DNA of 60,510 nucleotides from Acidiphilium rubrum (lineage in GTDB: Bacteria > Pseudomonadota > Alphaproteobacteria > Acetobacterales > Acetobacteraceae), in the NCBI RefSeq assembly GCF_900156265.1, contig NZ_FTNE01000023.1, positions 1 to 60,510 of the forward strand, in the 5' to 3' direction. Positions 17,731-26,341 of this stretch are shown here, one piece after another. Both the position numbers and the translations under genes were made by a program. The notes beneath the pieces are model-generated. The model did no database searches and was not told the DNA's origin. It worked only from the letters and a program-made list of their open reading frames with translations. Within the stretch, counting starts at the first letter, position 1, and the number at the start of each line of letters is the position of its first letter.

Positions 17731-18801
17731 CTCCGGATTCCGTTCGATGAATTGACCGGTAGTCGCAAGGCCTAGACCGATAACACCCAGAATACCGATC
17801 AACGGTGCCAGACCGTTTGGTCGTGCCACTCCGCTCGACGGCTTATTGATCTTGTCTTTCATCACCAGCCGGTTGCTTGGACCTGGAATCGATCGAGCGG
17901 ACGGATTTTGGCGAGCAAGGAGTGTCTTTTGCGGCGGACCCGGAATCGATCGCGCCGAAGGGTTGGTACCAGTTGAGGGTCCAGAACTTGTTGATCCACT
18001 CTCTCCGGTTTTCCCGCCTCCGCTGCCCGCCTTAATCGTTACCTCGGCCTGGCAGGTCGCGATGAACGAATAGCCTTGGAAATTGCCGGAAAACGGCTGC
18101 CATTTCAGGAGGAATTTCGGCCCTTCGTCGTCGCCTTCAAACGCGATCGAAGGCACGACGCCGTGACCGGCTCGCGTGAGATTGCAGGAAAAAGTTAGTT
18201 TTTTGGTGGTCGGCTGGTAGGTCATGTCGATGCCGGTGCTGAGTTCGCCGAGCACGGTATCCGCTTTGAATTCCTGCGAGATGACCGCGCCATGGTTGCT
18301 CAGTGTGACCAGCGCTTCGTCATGCACTGGCTGCATCAGGATGGTGCCGCTCCATTTGACTTCGGCTTGCAACGCACCGACGTGGAACTCGATGGTCTTC
18401 AGATTGTCGAGATCGTACTCGAACGCCCAGAACGGCTTGAAATGCAGATAGGCGGCGGGGTTCCGGCGTTGATCGCGGGCGATGGTCGACGGCGCGATCA
18501 ACCGCGGGTCGATGCGGTTCGTGTGGCCCCGCGCGGCCTGGTCTGCTGCATCGATGACCGATGTGAGGCGTGGGCTTCGGACCAGAGGGCGCAGTAACTG
18601 CATGTCGAGGTCGGGAATCAGGACGAGCTGTTTAGGATAAATCAGGTTGGGATCGACGATCGATTTTGCGTTCTGGATCCGCCGAGCCGCCGCCCAGTTG
18701 TTGAAGCTGTAGATGCTGGGCCACAAATGACCGTAACCGAACCGGTGTTTCGAGATGTTCCACAGGCAATCGCCGGATTTCACGCGGTAGGTCTCGAACA
18801 T
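17704..18801 (-). CDS. LysM-domain protein with C-terminal membrane segment
   Basis: 365 residues. An N-terminal LysM domain (YRVKSGDCLWNISKHRFG through NLIYPKQLVLIP) suggests peptidoglycan binding, but no signal peptide precedes it. A soluble beta-rich domain follows. Next is a Gly/Ser/Pro linker with a duplicated NPSARSIPGP element (about 290-320), and finally a hydrophobic segment near the end (LAPLIGILGVIGLGLATTG). The start at 18801 has GGAGCG 8 bases upstream; an ATG at 18837 adds 12 residues. Such LysM proteins without signals are common in tail-like or injection machines, but no partner is visible. Confidence 0.75.
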   Translation of the reverse strand: MFETYRVKSGDCLWNISKHRFGYGHLWPSIYSFNNWAAARRIQNAKSIVDPNLIYPKQLVLIPDLDMQLLRPLVRSPRLTSVIDAADQAARGHTNRIDPRLIAPSTIARDQRRNPAAYLHFKPFWAFEYDLDNLKTIEFHVGALQAEVKWSGTILMQPVHDEALVTLSNHGAVISQEFKADTVLGELSTGIDMTYQPTTKKLTFSCNLTRAGHGVVPSIAFEGDDEGPKFLLKWQPFSGNFQGYSFIATCQAEVTIKAGSGGGKTGESGSTSSGPSTGTNPSARSIPGPPQKTLLARQNPSARSIPGPSNRLVMKDKINKPSSGVARPNGLAPLIGILGVIGLGLATTGQFIERNPELGFFLAAG

Positions 18802-19073
18802 CTGTGGTCGCTCCAGAAATCGTGATGCTGATGACATCCCGGAATGCCCACTGTCTATCGTCTGCGGCGAACGGTCACAAAAACGTGTTATCTCCGTTCA
18901 TTAATGTGGTCCGTTTGGACGGTTCGATGCCGGGTAATTGCTGCTCTCGCTACCGGGGGAACCAATTCGTCGCACGATCAGGTTTCTGCCAGAGGTCGTT
19001 CACCGGACGTCCTCATCATCGCCCCTGTCGCCTATCATGGGAGACTCGACGACAGCTACGTAAGCAGCCGCCT

Positions 19074-19286
19074 TTAGGTGGTTCGGCTGCGTCGCCTACA
19101 CGCTATATCGCCGATTTCAAAAGCAAGCGCTGTCGCTCGATCGGCGTTGGCCACCGACTGATGGTTCGCCATGCCGGGTGTCGGGACATCCGAAGCGACT
19201 TTAGGAATCGGGCCGGTCGCGCAACCGGCAAGCAGGGCCGCCGTGAGCAGACCCGAAGTGCTAGCCGAATGATGCCCAACTCTCAC
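19074..19286 (-). pseudogene. broken copy of the dotD 5' end
   Basis: Bases 19171-19286 match 16471-16586 of dotD without gaps. I count 100 of 116 identical, about 86%. The encoded start MRVGHHSASTSGLLTAALLA keeps the lipobox LLAGCATGP and PKVASD. After about 40 codons similarity ends, and a 70-residue ORF runs on into unrelated sequence. This is a diverged partial duplication. A short lipopeptide might still be made, because the signal peptide is intact and the stop-start overlap with the next gene is kept. Confidence 0.8.
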
Positions 19287-19909
19287 GGGCGATCCTCTGC
19301 CACCGGCAGCTCGATCAGCGTTGGCAATATGATCTTGATGTCATGGGTCAATCGATCGGTGAACAGATGGGTTGATCCCAGATTTTGATGAGCGATCTTG
19401 AGTTGGATCAGACTGCGCCGTGCGAAAGGCTTAAGGGAAAAGAAGGGATAAGACGGGAAGCCCCAGTTCTCCGTGAGCAAAAGATTGTAGTAATAGGCCG
19501 TCGTGTCTTCGGCCTCACAAGGCACCACCTGTCCGAGCATGAAGCCGGATTCGTATTCGAAATAGTGCTCTGAAATCGCGTAGCATCGCTCGACGCTGGC
19601 CTGCACCGCCGGAAAGCCGCCTGCGTAGAACTTGTAGACGAACGTATAGATACCCGTTTCGGTCTCGGCGCCGTTGAATCCAGCCAGCGAGATGATCTGG
19701 TTCTGCTGAGCATAATTTGGTCCTGGAAACGGTAAATTCGGGCCGATCTGATGCGCCGCGGAGGGGATATATCGATAGTAGAGCGGGCCACGAGCCGCCG
19801 GATTGAGGTTAGGCGTACCCACGCCGCCCCCCTGGGGGAGTGCGCATCCCGCCAGCAAGGACAACGTGGCAAGGACGATCGGCAATCCAGGGGATTTTAA
19901 GCTGTTCAT
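19283..19909 (-). CDS. lipoprotein, paralogue of the exported protein at 5679-6158
   Basis: 208 residues with a clear lipobox (LSLLAGC, Cys at 22). The body has YAQQNQIISLAG and VERCYAISEHY. A Cys follows in VVPCEAEDTTAYYYN, and then GFPSYPFFS and PFARRSL. These landmarks recur in order in the protein at 5679-6158. Function is unknown. The stop overlaps the start of the dotD fragment, so the pair forms a small unit. It may be an envelope component specific to this island. Confidence 0.65.
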   Translation of the reverse strand: MNSLKSPGLPIVLATLSLLAGCALPQGGGVGTPNLNPAARGPLYYRYIPSAAHQIGPNLPFPGPNYAQQNQIISLAGFNGAETETGIYTFVYKFYAGGFPAVQASVERCYAISEHYFEYESGFMLGQVVPCEAEDTTAYYYNLLLTENWGFPSYPFFSLKPFARRSLIQLKIAHQNLGSTHLFTDRLTHDIKIILPTLIELPVAEDRP

Positions 19910-19938
19910 GCAACGCCGCCTTTGCTGTTGGGGGAATT

Positions 19939-20634
19939 TCAGAAACGCCCGGTGTGATGGACGGGGAGGTTGCCGCCGAGAACATGATGAAGGTAAACGA
20001 CCCGGCCCATCACACCGTAGCCCGTCGCGAACAGGGCGAGCGGTTGATCTGCCTCGAATATCCGGCCGTTGTCACCAAACATCCGTCCGCTCCCGTACCA
20101 ATGCGAACCTTCCGCATAATGAAGCTGGTATTCACCGAGCTGAAGCCGGATCGAGACCGACATGCCGCGCCATAGATAAAATTGTACGACAGGTTGGTGA
20201 GTGTCTTCAGCGCTCAGCTCGACGAAATAATAGCGCGGCCCGGTATGGGGCGCGACCACGGTGAAATTGGCCAGCATCGTGCCGGACTGTCGGGTCGACA
20301 GCCAATGAACCGTGTCATTTGCTGGGAACGGTTCAGCGCGCATGAGCCCGAAAGGATCGAGCGGCGACGTCCAACCACCGTGCTGGCCTTCGACATGGCC
20401 GCCGACCAGATAAGCCAGCGCGAAAAGACCAACAATCCACAACAAAGATATCGGGTGGAACGAAAAGCGACGCCCGCGTCCCGCTGGCCGGTGTGCGGTC
20501 GTGCCGGGTGGCGGCGGTGGTGGTGATGGAGGTGGTGGAGTGGGCGTGCGAGGTTGCTGTTTGGTTGCGGCTTCTATCCGCCGCATACGCTCGGCCCGCC
20601 CTTCCTGGAACCAATCACGATCTTCGAGGCCCAT
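19939..20634 (-). CDS. membrane-anchored protein with proline-rich N-terminus
   Basis: 231 residues. A cytoplasmic leader carries a TPTPPPPSPPPPPPG run, then one membrane segment (ISLLWIVGLFALAYLVGG), then a periplasmic beta-rich domain (FTVVAPHTGPRYYFVELSAE, VVQFYLWRGMSVSIRLQLGE). The type II topology resembles DotI/VirB8-like proteins but no family signature is recognised. It lies downstream of the helicase gene on the same strand. Confidence 0.65.
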   Translation of the reverse strand: MGLEDRDWFQEGRAERMRRIEAATKQQPRTPTPPPPSPPPPPPGTTAHRPAGRGRRFSFHPISLLWIVGLFALAYLVGGHVEGQHGGWTSPLDPFGLMRAEPFPANDTVHWLSTRQSGTMLANFTVVAPHTGPRYYFVELSAEDTHQPVVQFYLWRGMSVSIRLQLGEYQLHYAEGSHWYGSGRMFGDNGRIFEADQPLALFATGYGVMGRVVYLHHVLGGNLPVHHTGRF

Positions 20635-20706
20635 CAGGTCGTTCTTTCCAAGCGATCCGGCGCAAACCCGCCATGTTCCACCCTGACCGGAATCCCTGTC
20701 ATTGTT

Positions 20707-22755
20707 TTACCCTCCCATACGCCCCACGAGTTCAGCGTCAGTCGGCCAGGAAACGATCGTTTTGGCCTGCCCTGAGCCCATTGATTTCACCCGCGCGTTG
20801 GCGCGCAACCAACCGCTCACCTTATGTCCATGCGGAATATCGTCGACATAGAGCGACGGCGCTTCGTACCCGCGCCGGTACTCGCAATGCGAGACCGTGA
20901 CCCGACGCATGCCGCGCGTCAGTGCGACATAGGCGAGCCGGCGCTCCTCGGCGACGTCGCCATAGGGCGGCGGGAACGCGCCCGCCTCCCAGCCCGGGAG
21001 AAACACATGCGGAAATTCCAGACCCTTGGCCTTGTGCAGCGTCATCATCTTCACCCGCTCGCCCCGATCCTCACCGGGTCCGGAGGTCGCCAGCGCCGCA
21101 TGGTCGAGCAGTTCCCGCGCCGTGTGAAACCCGCCCGCTATTTCCAGTAGCTCCTGCAGGTTCTCCAGCCGATCCTCCGTGGTCTCTGCCCGACTTGCCC
21201 GCAACATCGCCCGGTAGCCCGACCCGTCGAGCAAAGCGGAGATCTGATCGGCGACACTGCTCCTTGTGTCCTGTCCGACATGGCGGATCAGATCGACGAA
21301 TTTGAGGCCGGCGCCGCGACACCTCGCCGGCAGATCAGCGGTCTCGATCGCGCGCAGCATCGATGATTGCCGGAACGCGGCTTCCGCTTCCAATTCATCG
21401 AGGGCTTTCGGGCCGAAGCCGCGCGGCGGGGTGTTGATCACCCGGCGGAAGGCTTCATCGGATTGGACATCGTCCGGTGTCGTCGCGATGCGCAGGAACG
21501 CCAGCGCGTCCTTGACCTCGGCGCGCTGATAGAAACCGACGTCACCCACCAGCACATAGGGGATACGCCGGCGCATCATCGCCTCCTCAAAGCCGCGCGA
21601 GAGAAAATTGCTCCGATACAGGATCGCCATGTCATCCCAGCCGATCCCCTCGCCGTGACGGCGCTGGATTTCATCGGCGATCCCGTTCGCTTCGGCACCC
21701 GCGTCGGCAAAGCGGAGGATCTCGATCGGGTCACCGGCGGGCTTGCGGGTGAACAGCGTCTTGCCCATCCGTTCCGCGTCATGGGCGATGACGCCGTTCG
21801 CGGCATCGAGGATGTGCGCGGTGGAGCGAAAATTCTCTTCCAGCCGGATCAGCTTGCCGTCGGGATACTCCTTGAGGAACCGGCGCAGATAGACGAGATC
21901 GCTGCCGCGCCAGGAGTAGATCGCCTGGTCATCGTCGCCCACCGCGAAGATCTGGTGGTGATCGGCCGAGAGTAGCCGCAACCAGGCGTATTGGACGTAG
22001 CACACGTCCTGATATTCGTCGGCCAGCACGCAATCGAAGCGCCCGGCCCAGCGCAGCCGGTAGGCTTCATCGATCTGCATGGTCCTGGCAGGCCAGAGCA
22101 GCAGATCCCCGAAATCCGCGGCGTTGGCTTCGCGCAGTCGGCGTTGATATTCGATATAAACCGGCACCGCCGCGCGGAAACCAGCGGCATCGATCGGCCG
22201 GCGTTCACGGGTGGCCGCTCCGATCAATCCCTCGACCCGCAACGCCGCGTCTTCCGGCGCGATGAGATTGTCCTTGAAGGTCTCGATCCGCTTGGCCATC
22301 AGCTTGACCGGATCACGCGACGTGGCAATGCCCTCATCGATCGCGGCGTCGATCTGCATGGATTTCATGACGCGCTTGAGCAGCCGGCGGCTATCATCGG
22401 CATCCATGATGTCGAAACCCGGTCGGAGATGCGCCGCTTCCGGTTCGATCCGCAATTGCCGCGCGCCGAGGCCGTGGAAGGTGCCGACCCATCCGGGTTG
22501 AGCGCCCTCGCCCAGGACGGCAGCGATGCGCTCGGTCATGCCGCGCGCCGCTTTGTTTGTGAAAGTCACGGCAAGAATGCGGGACGGCGTGACGCCCGAG
22601 GCGATCCGCCGCGCGATCGCAGCCGTCAATGTCTTGGTCTTGCCGGTTCCGGCGCCCGCCAGCACCAGTACCGGCCCATCCTGACAGGCCGCGTCACGTT
22701 GTGCGACCGTCAGATCGGCAAGGAAGGGCAGCGGTGTGGCGAGACCGGTTTGCAT
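20707..22755 (-). CDS. UvrD/Rep/PcrA-type superfamily 1 helicase
   Basis: 682 residues, a 3'-5' DNA helicase. The Q motif is LTVAQRDAA and Walker A is AGAGTGKT (33-40). The next motif, AVTFTNKAA, is intact. Motif II is VLADEYQDV, with DEYQ, and motif III is GDDDQAIYSWRGS. Late motifs are VKMMTLHKAKGLEFPHVFLP and RRLAYVALTRGMRRV. All essential residues are present. Length matches compact UvrD forms. It lies at the end of the accessory block downstream of dotO, 7 nt from the previous gene, and may unwind transferred DNA or aid plasmid replication. Confidence 0.93.
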   Translation of the reverse strand: MQTGLATPLPFLADLTVAQRDAACQDGPVLVLAGAGTGKTKTLTAAIARRIASGVTPSRILAVTFTNKAARGMTERIAAVLGEGAQPGWVGTFHGLGARQLRIEPEAAHLRPGFDIMDADDSRRLLKRVMKSMQIDAAIDEGIATSRDPVKLMAKRIETFKDNLIAPEDAALRVEGLIGAATRERRPIDAAGFRAAVPVYIEYQRRLREANAADFGDLLLWPARTMQIDEAYRLRWAGRFDCVLADEYQDVCYVQYAWLRLLSADHHQIFAVGDDDQAIYSWRGSDLVYLRRFLKEYPDGKLIRLEENFRSTAHILDAANGVIAHDAERMGKTLFTRKPAGDPIEILRFADAGAEANGIADEIQRRHGEGIGWDDMAILYRSNFLSRGFEEAMMRRRIPYVLVGDVGFYQRAEVKDALAFLRIATTPDDVQSDEAFRRVINTPPRGFGPKALDELEAEAAFRQSSMLRAIETADLPARCRGAGLKFVDLIRHVGQDTRSSVADQISALLDGSGYRAMLRASRAETTEDRLENLQELLEIAGGFHTARELLDHAALATSGPGEDRGERVKMMTLHKAKGLEFPHVFLPGWEAGAFPPPYGDVAEERRLAYVALTRGMRRVTVSHCEYRRGYEAPSLYVDDIPHGHKVSGWLRANARVKSMGSGQAKTIVSWPTDAELVGRMGG

Positions 22756-22762
22756 CGCGGGC

Positions 22763-23812
22763 CTAATGCAGCAGACCGGAGGGCGGCGGTTCAGCCGTCA
22801 CCAGGTCGGGATGGCGTTGCAGATAGGACATCCGGGTCAGGGTGCTTGCTTGTGCCGGCCCCGCATCGAGCAGGGCAGCCGCTTGACCAAAATCGGGGTG
22901 ATCGCCCCGGAGATAACCCTCCATGCACGGCTTCAGCACCGGGTCCTTGGCCAGATGATCGAGGGTCCAGAGGCCGAAGGTCTGCCAGTATTGCCAATGC
23001 TGGAACACCAGCGCGCGATCTCGCAGGCGCTGCCGGTCGAACAGATCGAGATGCCATTTGGAATCGCTGATCAGGAGCGGCAGATCACGAAGATGGGCGG
23101 TCCCGCTGGAGAGGGCATCGTAGGTATCGTCGGAGACGATGATGCTCATCAATCCCTGACCACGATAGCCGCCGTGCCGGACATGCAGGCGGGAGAGAAA
23201 CGCCATGTTGAGGAGCAGAGCCCCCGGTTGCCATGTCCAGGCTCCCGGCTCAGGCGTGTCCAGACGGGTCGTGGTCCTGATCGTGCTGTAGCGGTGGGGG
23301 TTGAGGGCAGTGCCCTCGTGCTCGCAGATGATGAGCACGCTGCCATAGGCCGGATAGGCGCAGGCAACGAAAACCACCGACAGGGCCGGACCCCACGGCC
23401 CGGCGCTGTCGATGCCAGCCAGGAACCGGACAAGGCCGATCGGGTTGTCCGAGAGCGGCATCGTGCCGACAAGGAAGGGACTACCACCGCCGGACCGCAG
23501 CCAGGTGGGTGAAATACCCAGCATCGCCGCGACAGAATCGATCTCCGGGTCGGTGAGCGTTGCCGTTCCGTTCGTCACAGCGCGATACCGATCGAAGTTC
23601 GGCTCACCCATCACCCTTGCCAGATATCCGATGTACCGGCGGTCGGGCGGCAGTGCGAGGTTGATCGCCTTCCGCAGACGTTCGGCGAGCGTCGCCGGCG
23701 CGCGCCGGGGTTCATCGTTGCCTCCCTGATCAGCGGGCGGGGGTGGCGCCGCCATGCCCGAAACCCCGCTCATTGCCGGCGCCATTTCAGGGGGGTGGGG
23801 AATCTTGGGCAT
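22763..23812 (-). CDS. hypothetical protein with N-terminal Xre-like region
   Basis: 349 residues. The segment ATLAERLRKAINLALPPDRR through FDRYRAVTNGTATLTDPEID and AAMLGISPTWLRSGG reads like a variant helix-turn-helix of the Xre type. The larger C-terminal part (ALSVVFVACAYPAYGSVLII...) is soluble and unrecognised. ATG 23812 is the first in-frame start after the upstream gene ends. It could be a regulator or phage-repressor-like protein; the long C-terminal domain has no Ser-Lys protease signature that I can see. Confidence 0.6.
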   Translation of the reverse strand: MPKIPHPPEMAPAMSGVSGMAAPPPPADQGGNDEPRRAPATLAERLRKAINLALPPDRRYIGYLARVMGEPNFDRYRAVTNGTATLTDPEIDSVAAMLGISPTWLRSGGGSPFLVGTMPLSDNPIGLVRFLAGIDSAGPWGPALSVVFVACAYPAYGSVLIICEHEGTALNPHRYSTIRTTTRLDTPEPGAWTWQPGALLLNMAFLSRLHVRHGGYRGQGLMSIIVSDDTYDALSSGTAHLRDLPLLISDSKWHLDLFDRQRLRDRALVFQHWQYWQTFGLWTLDHLAKDPVLKPCMEGYLRGDHPDFGQAAALLDAGPAQASTLTRMSYLQRHPDLVTAEPPPSGLLH

Positions 23813-23873
23813 GGATCGCAGCAGGGCAGCGGCGCCCTCGTGATGGATCGGTCGGCCACGACTGCCCGGATCA

Positions 23874-24650
23874 TCAAAACGACCTCTGACGGACTGACGT
23901 GAAGCTGGGCGACGGGGTGGCGATCGTGATCGCTTCGTCGTCCGACACAGAGAACTGCTCGCGCAGATAGGCATCCCGCCGGTCCCGATAGATGTTGCGG
24001 AACCCGAACCGGCGGCTCGGCTGCTTGCCCGCGACCAGCATGATCACGGCACCGAATGAAACGACGAGCGCGTCGAACGCCATCAGGCTGCGCGCCAGGT
24101 CACCGATCCGGATGATCTGCGATCCGGTGACCGCCGCGTGAGGCAAGGGCATCTTCAACCCGCCGAAAGCGAACAGGAACAGCATCTCCCAGGCCAGCGC
24201 GAGCGGCGCGACGACGAAGATACTGGAGAGAAGACGCACCATCACCTTGAACAGATTGAGGGCCTGCTCGAAGGCGATCGCCGGATCCTCGACCAGCCCG
24301 AGTTCCAGTGCGGCGAGATCACGGACGGGCACCATCGCGATGACCTCCCAATCGACGGAGAGCGATTTGACGAGCCCGACCGGTCGGTCTGATGTCCAGC
24401 GCAGGCGTGCGCACCAGCTCTGGAACAAGGCGACCACCGCCGCGGTCACGGCAAAGAGCATGAGAATGATCGACTTTGTCTCGCCCGCCTTTCCGATCAG
24501 CAGGCCGGGCAGATAGAAACAGAGCGCCGGGATCATCGCCGCGCTGAACCCGAGCAGGATCCGGCTCAATAGCGGTTCCAACCCCTTTCGGGTTTTTCGG
24601 ACAGGCGGCAGACGCAAGCGGCAGATTTCATCAAGGAACATGTCGGTCAT
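23874..24650 (-). CDS. polytopic membrane protein in the dotO accessory block
   Basis: 258 residues with four likely membrane segments: LLGFSAAMIPALCFYLPGLL, SIILMLFAVTAAVVALFQSW, LSSIFVVAPLALAWEMLFLF and FDALVVSFGAVIMLVAG. No family is recognised. ATG 24650 has GAAGGA close upstream; an ATG at 24668 overlaps the stop of the PLD-like gene. A conserved role with the neighbouring small membrane proteins is possible. Confidence 0.65.
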   Translation of the reverse strand: MTDMFLDEICRLRLPPVRKTRKGLEPLLSRILLGFSAAMIPALCFYLPGLLIGKAGETKSIILMLFAVTAAVVALFQSWCARLRWTSDRPVGLVKSLSVDWEVIAMVPVRDLAALELGLVEDPAIAFEQALNLFKVMVRLLSSIFVVAPLALAWEMLFLFAFGGLKMPLPHAAVTGSQIIRIGDLARSLMAFDALVVSFGAVIMLVAGKQPSRRFGFRNIYRDRRDAYLREQFSVSDDEAITIATPSPSFTSVRQRSF

Positions 24651-24664
24651 GGTGTTTCCTTCCA

Positions 24665-25567
24665 TCATGTCGGCTGGTGCAGGTGGACGGCGTTGTGCCA
24701 GTCGATCTCGAACTGCCGTCGCAACGCGGCCCGGTCCCGCCCGGAATACAGAATGATCCCGATCTCTCGGTTGGCGTTGAGGCTCGCCCGCGAAAAATTC
24801 TGCGAGCCGATGAACGCGGCCTGCGACCCCACGATCATCTTGGCGTGCAGATAGACCGGATGTTTCGGCAGGAACCCGACGTGCACACCGTGACGCTGTA
24901 GTGCCGCGACCCGATCGCGGTCCGACCGGGAGAGTGTCATCGGAAAGATGATCCGCGCATCCGGCCCCTTCGCCTCGATCGCCCGGATGATCGGAGGATC
25001 ATCGCCGAGTTCCTCGGCCTCGATATCGACGTGGCCCGACTGGTCGATCACCCGCGCCAGGGTCGGTTCGGCGCCCGGCGATACCACCAGGGTCGGCGCG
25101 CTGGTCCGGCCCTGATCACCTGCCGGAAGGTTGAACCAATCCGCCCGGAAAATCCGCTCTAGGGCTGCCACCAGAGCCGGGCTGGCGGTCCGGTCGATAT
25201 AGTCGCGGTCATGGTGGAACGCTGAAGCGTCCCAGTTCGCCGAGCCGATCAGCACCTCGCCATGGCTGACCGCGTATTTGGCATGATCGAACCGGTACCT
25301 GCCCTCGAAGCGCTTCGGCGCGACATGAACATGCGCGCCGGTGGCCCGGAGATGCGCCAGCTCGCGGGACACCAGGGATCGGGATATTCCATAGGGTTCG
25401 CCGTCCACGATGACATAGGTTTTCACACCGCGCCGCACGTCTGCCTTGATCGCCCGCAGCACCGGCTTGCTCGCGAGATAATAGACATTGATCCCGAGCG
25501 TCACCCGCGCGTCCTCGATGAAGCGGATCACCGGGGCGGGACCGGATTGCGGACAGATCGAGATCAT
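24665..25567 (-). CDS. phospholipase D-like (PLDc_2) protein with altered HKD motifs
   Basis: 300 residues with two PLD-type half sites: HAKYAVSHGEVLIGSANW (about 105-122) and HAKMIVGSQAAFIGSQNF (about 240-257). Both keep His, Lys and the GS-N of the HxKx4D...GSxN pattern, but the Asp position is His in the first and Ser in the second. PLD family members include nucleases such as Nuc and cardiolipin synthases. Here, inside a transfer operon, a nuclease or DNA-end function is plausible. ATG 25567 overlaps the upstream stop as ATGA. Confidence 0.8.
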   Translation of the reverse strand: MISICPQSGPAPVIRFIEDARVTLGINVYYLASKPVLRAIKADVRRGVKTYVIVDGEPYGISRSLVSRELAHLRATGAHVHVAPKRFEGRYRFDHAKYAVSHGEVLIGSANWDASAFHHDRDYIDRTASPALVAALERIFRADWFNLPAGDQGRTSAPTLVVSPGAEPTLARVIDQSGHVDIEAEELGDDPPIIRAIEAKGPDARIIFPMTLSRSDRDRVAALQRHGVHVGFLPKHPVYLHAKMIVGSQAAFIGSQNFSRASLNANREIGIILYSGRDRAALRRQFEIDWHNAVHLHQPT

Positions 25568-26028
25568 GACGCCAGATTGTCCGGATTGCTGTGAAGCCGG
25601 CCCTGGCACCGCTCGATTTCGCGGGTCCGGTGCAGGATGCCGCCGGACTCCGAGCGATCATAAGCGAGGGCCACGATCCGGAACCCGCCGAAGGCGAGGA
25701 AGATGAGGCCCAGCAATTCGAGACTGTAGGGGGCGTGGGGCAGGCGTAGCAGCCATCGACCATCGAATGCGGTGTTGTAGGCCATCCAGGTCAGCGCGGC
25801 CGCGCCGCCCGCCGTGGTGCCCGCGATCAGCAGATCGAACAGATCACCCGCCCGTGCCGCGCTGATGGCCGAGGTGGAAGAGGCGGCCGACCTGGTCGAG
25901 GCGACCACGGTGCTCGAACTGGCCGAGCTGGCAGGCTTCACGTCAGGGACCGCGGCAGGCAAGCGGGTGAACGCTGGCTGAGCGCGAAGGGCTGCCGGTT
26001 CGAGGGGCATGTCTCGTTCACATTCCAT
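25564..26028 (-). CDS. small two-pass membrane protein
   Basis: 154 residues. A Ser/Ala-rich N-terminal region (PASSASSSTVVASTRSAASS) is followed by hydrophobic stretches LIAGTTAGGAAALTWMAY and LELLGLIFLAFGGFRIVALA, then a charged tail. The start at 26028 overlaps the preceding gene by 11 nt; an alternative ATG is at 26010. Function is unknown; it is translationally coupled to both neighbours. Confidence 0.6.
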   Translation of the reverse strand: MECERDMPLEPAALRAQPAFTRLPAAVPDVKPASSASSSTVVASTRSAASSTSAISAARAGDLFDLLIAGTTAGGAAALTWMAYNTAFDGRWLLRLPHAPYSLELLGLIFLAFGGFRIVALAYDRSESGGILHRTREIERCQGRLHSNPDNLAS

Positions 26029-26341
26029 GATCGCCAACCTTTCGCTCAAGTTCATCGAGGCCGATTTCCGCGGCGACCAACCGGCGTTTCATGTCATCGA
26101 GATCGCTGCGCAGCTGGCGGATCGTGGCACGCGTATCGGTCACCATGTCGGTGACGACCGGGTCCAGACTTTCGAACGCCATGTTGAGCGCCTGGTTGGC
26201 GTTGTGGGCCGGCTGTGATTGCCGATCGAGCCATCGGCTGAGGGCTTCGGCGGAGCGGGTTGTGAACCGGACCGACGCCGATGTCTGGGCCTGCGGACGC
26301 CAGATCCGTTCGGCCGTAAGGCGATCGCTGGCGCGGGTCAT
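26018..26341 (-). CDS. small coiled-coil protein downstream of dotO
   Basis: 107 residues, mostly helical. The C-terminal half (TRATIRQLRSDLDDMKRRLV...LDELERKV) has heptad-like spacing. It starts at the dotO stop (ATGA overlap) and could be a DotO partner. No family is recognised. Confidence 0.6.
   Translation of the reverse strand: MTRASDRLTAERIWRPQAQTSASVRFTTRSAEALSRWLDRQSQPAHNANQALNMAFESLDPVVTDMVTDTRATIRQLRSDLDDMKRRLVAAEIGLDELERKVGDHGM

Noticed and set aside
21991-23070. A 359-codon plus-strand frame spanning the uvrD start
   Set aside because: It is antisense to a helicase with complete motifs and crosses two real genes.
24665-25567. Calling the PLD-like protein a cardiolipin synthase
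   Set aside because: It lacks membrane segments and the motif Asp residues, and sits in a transfer operon; only the fold can be supported.
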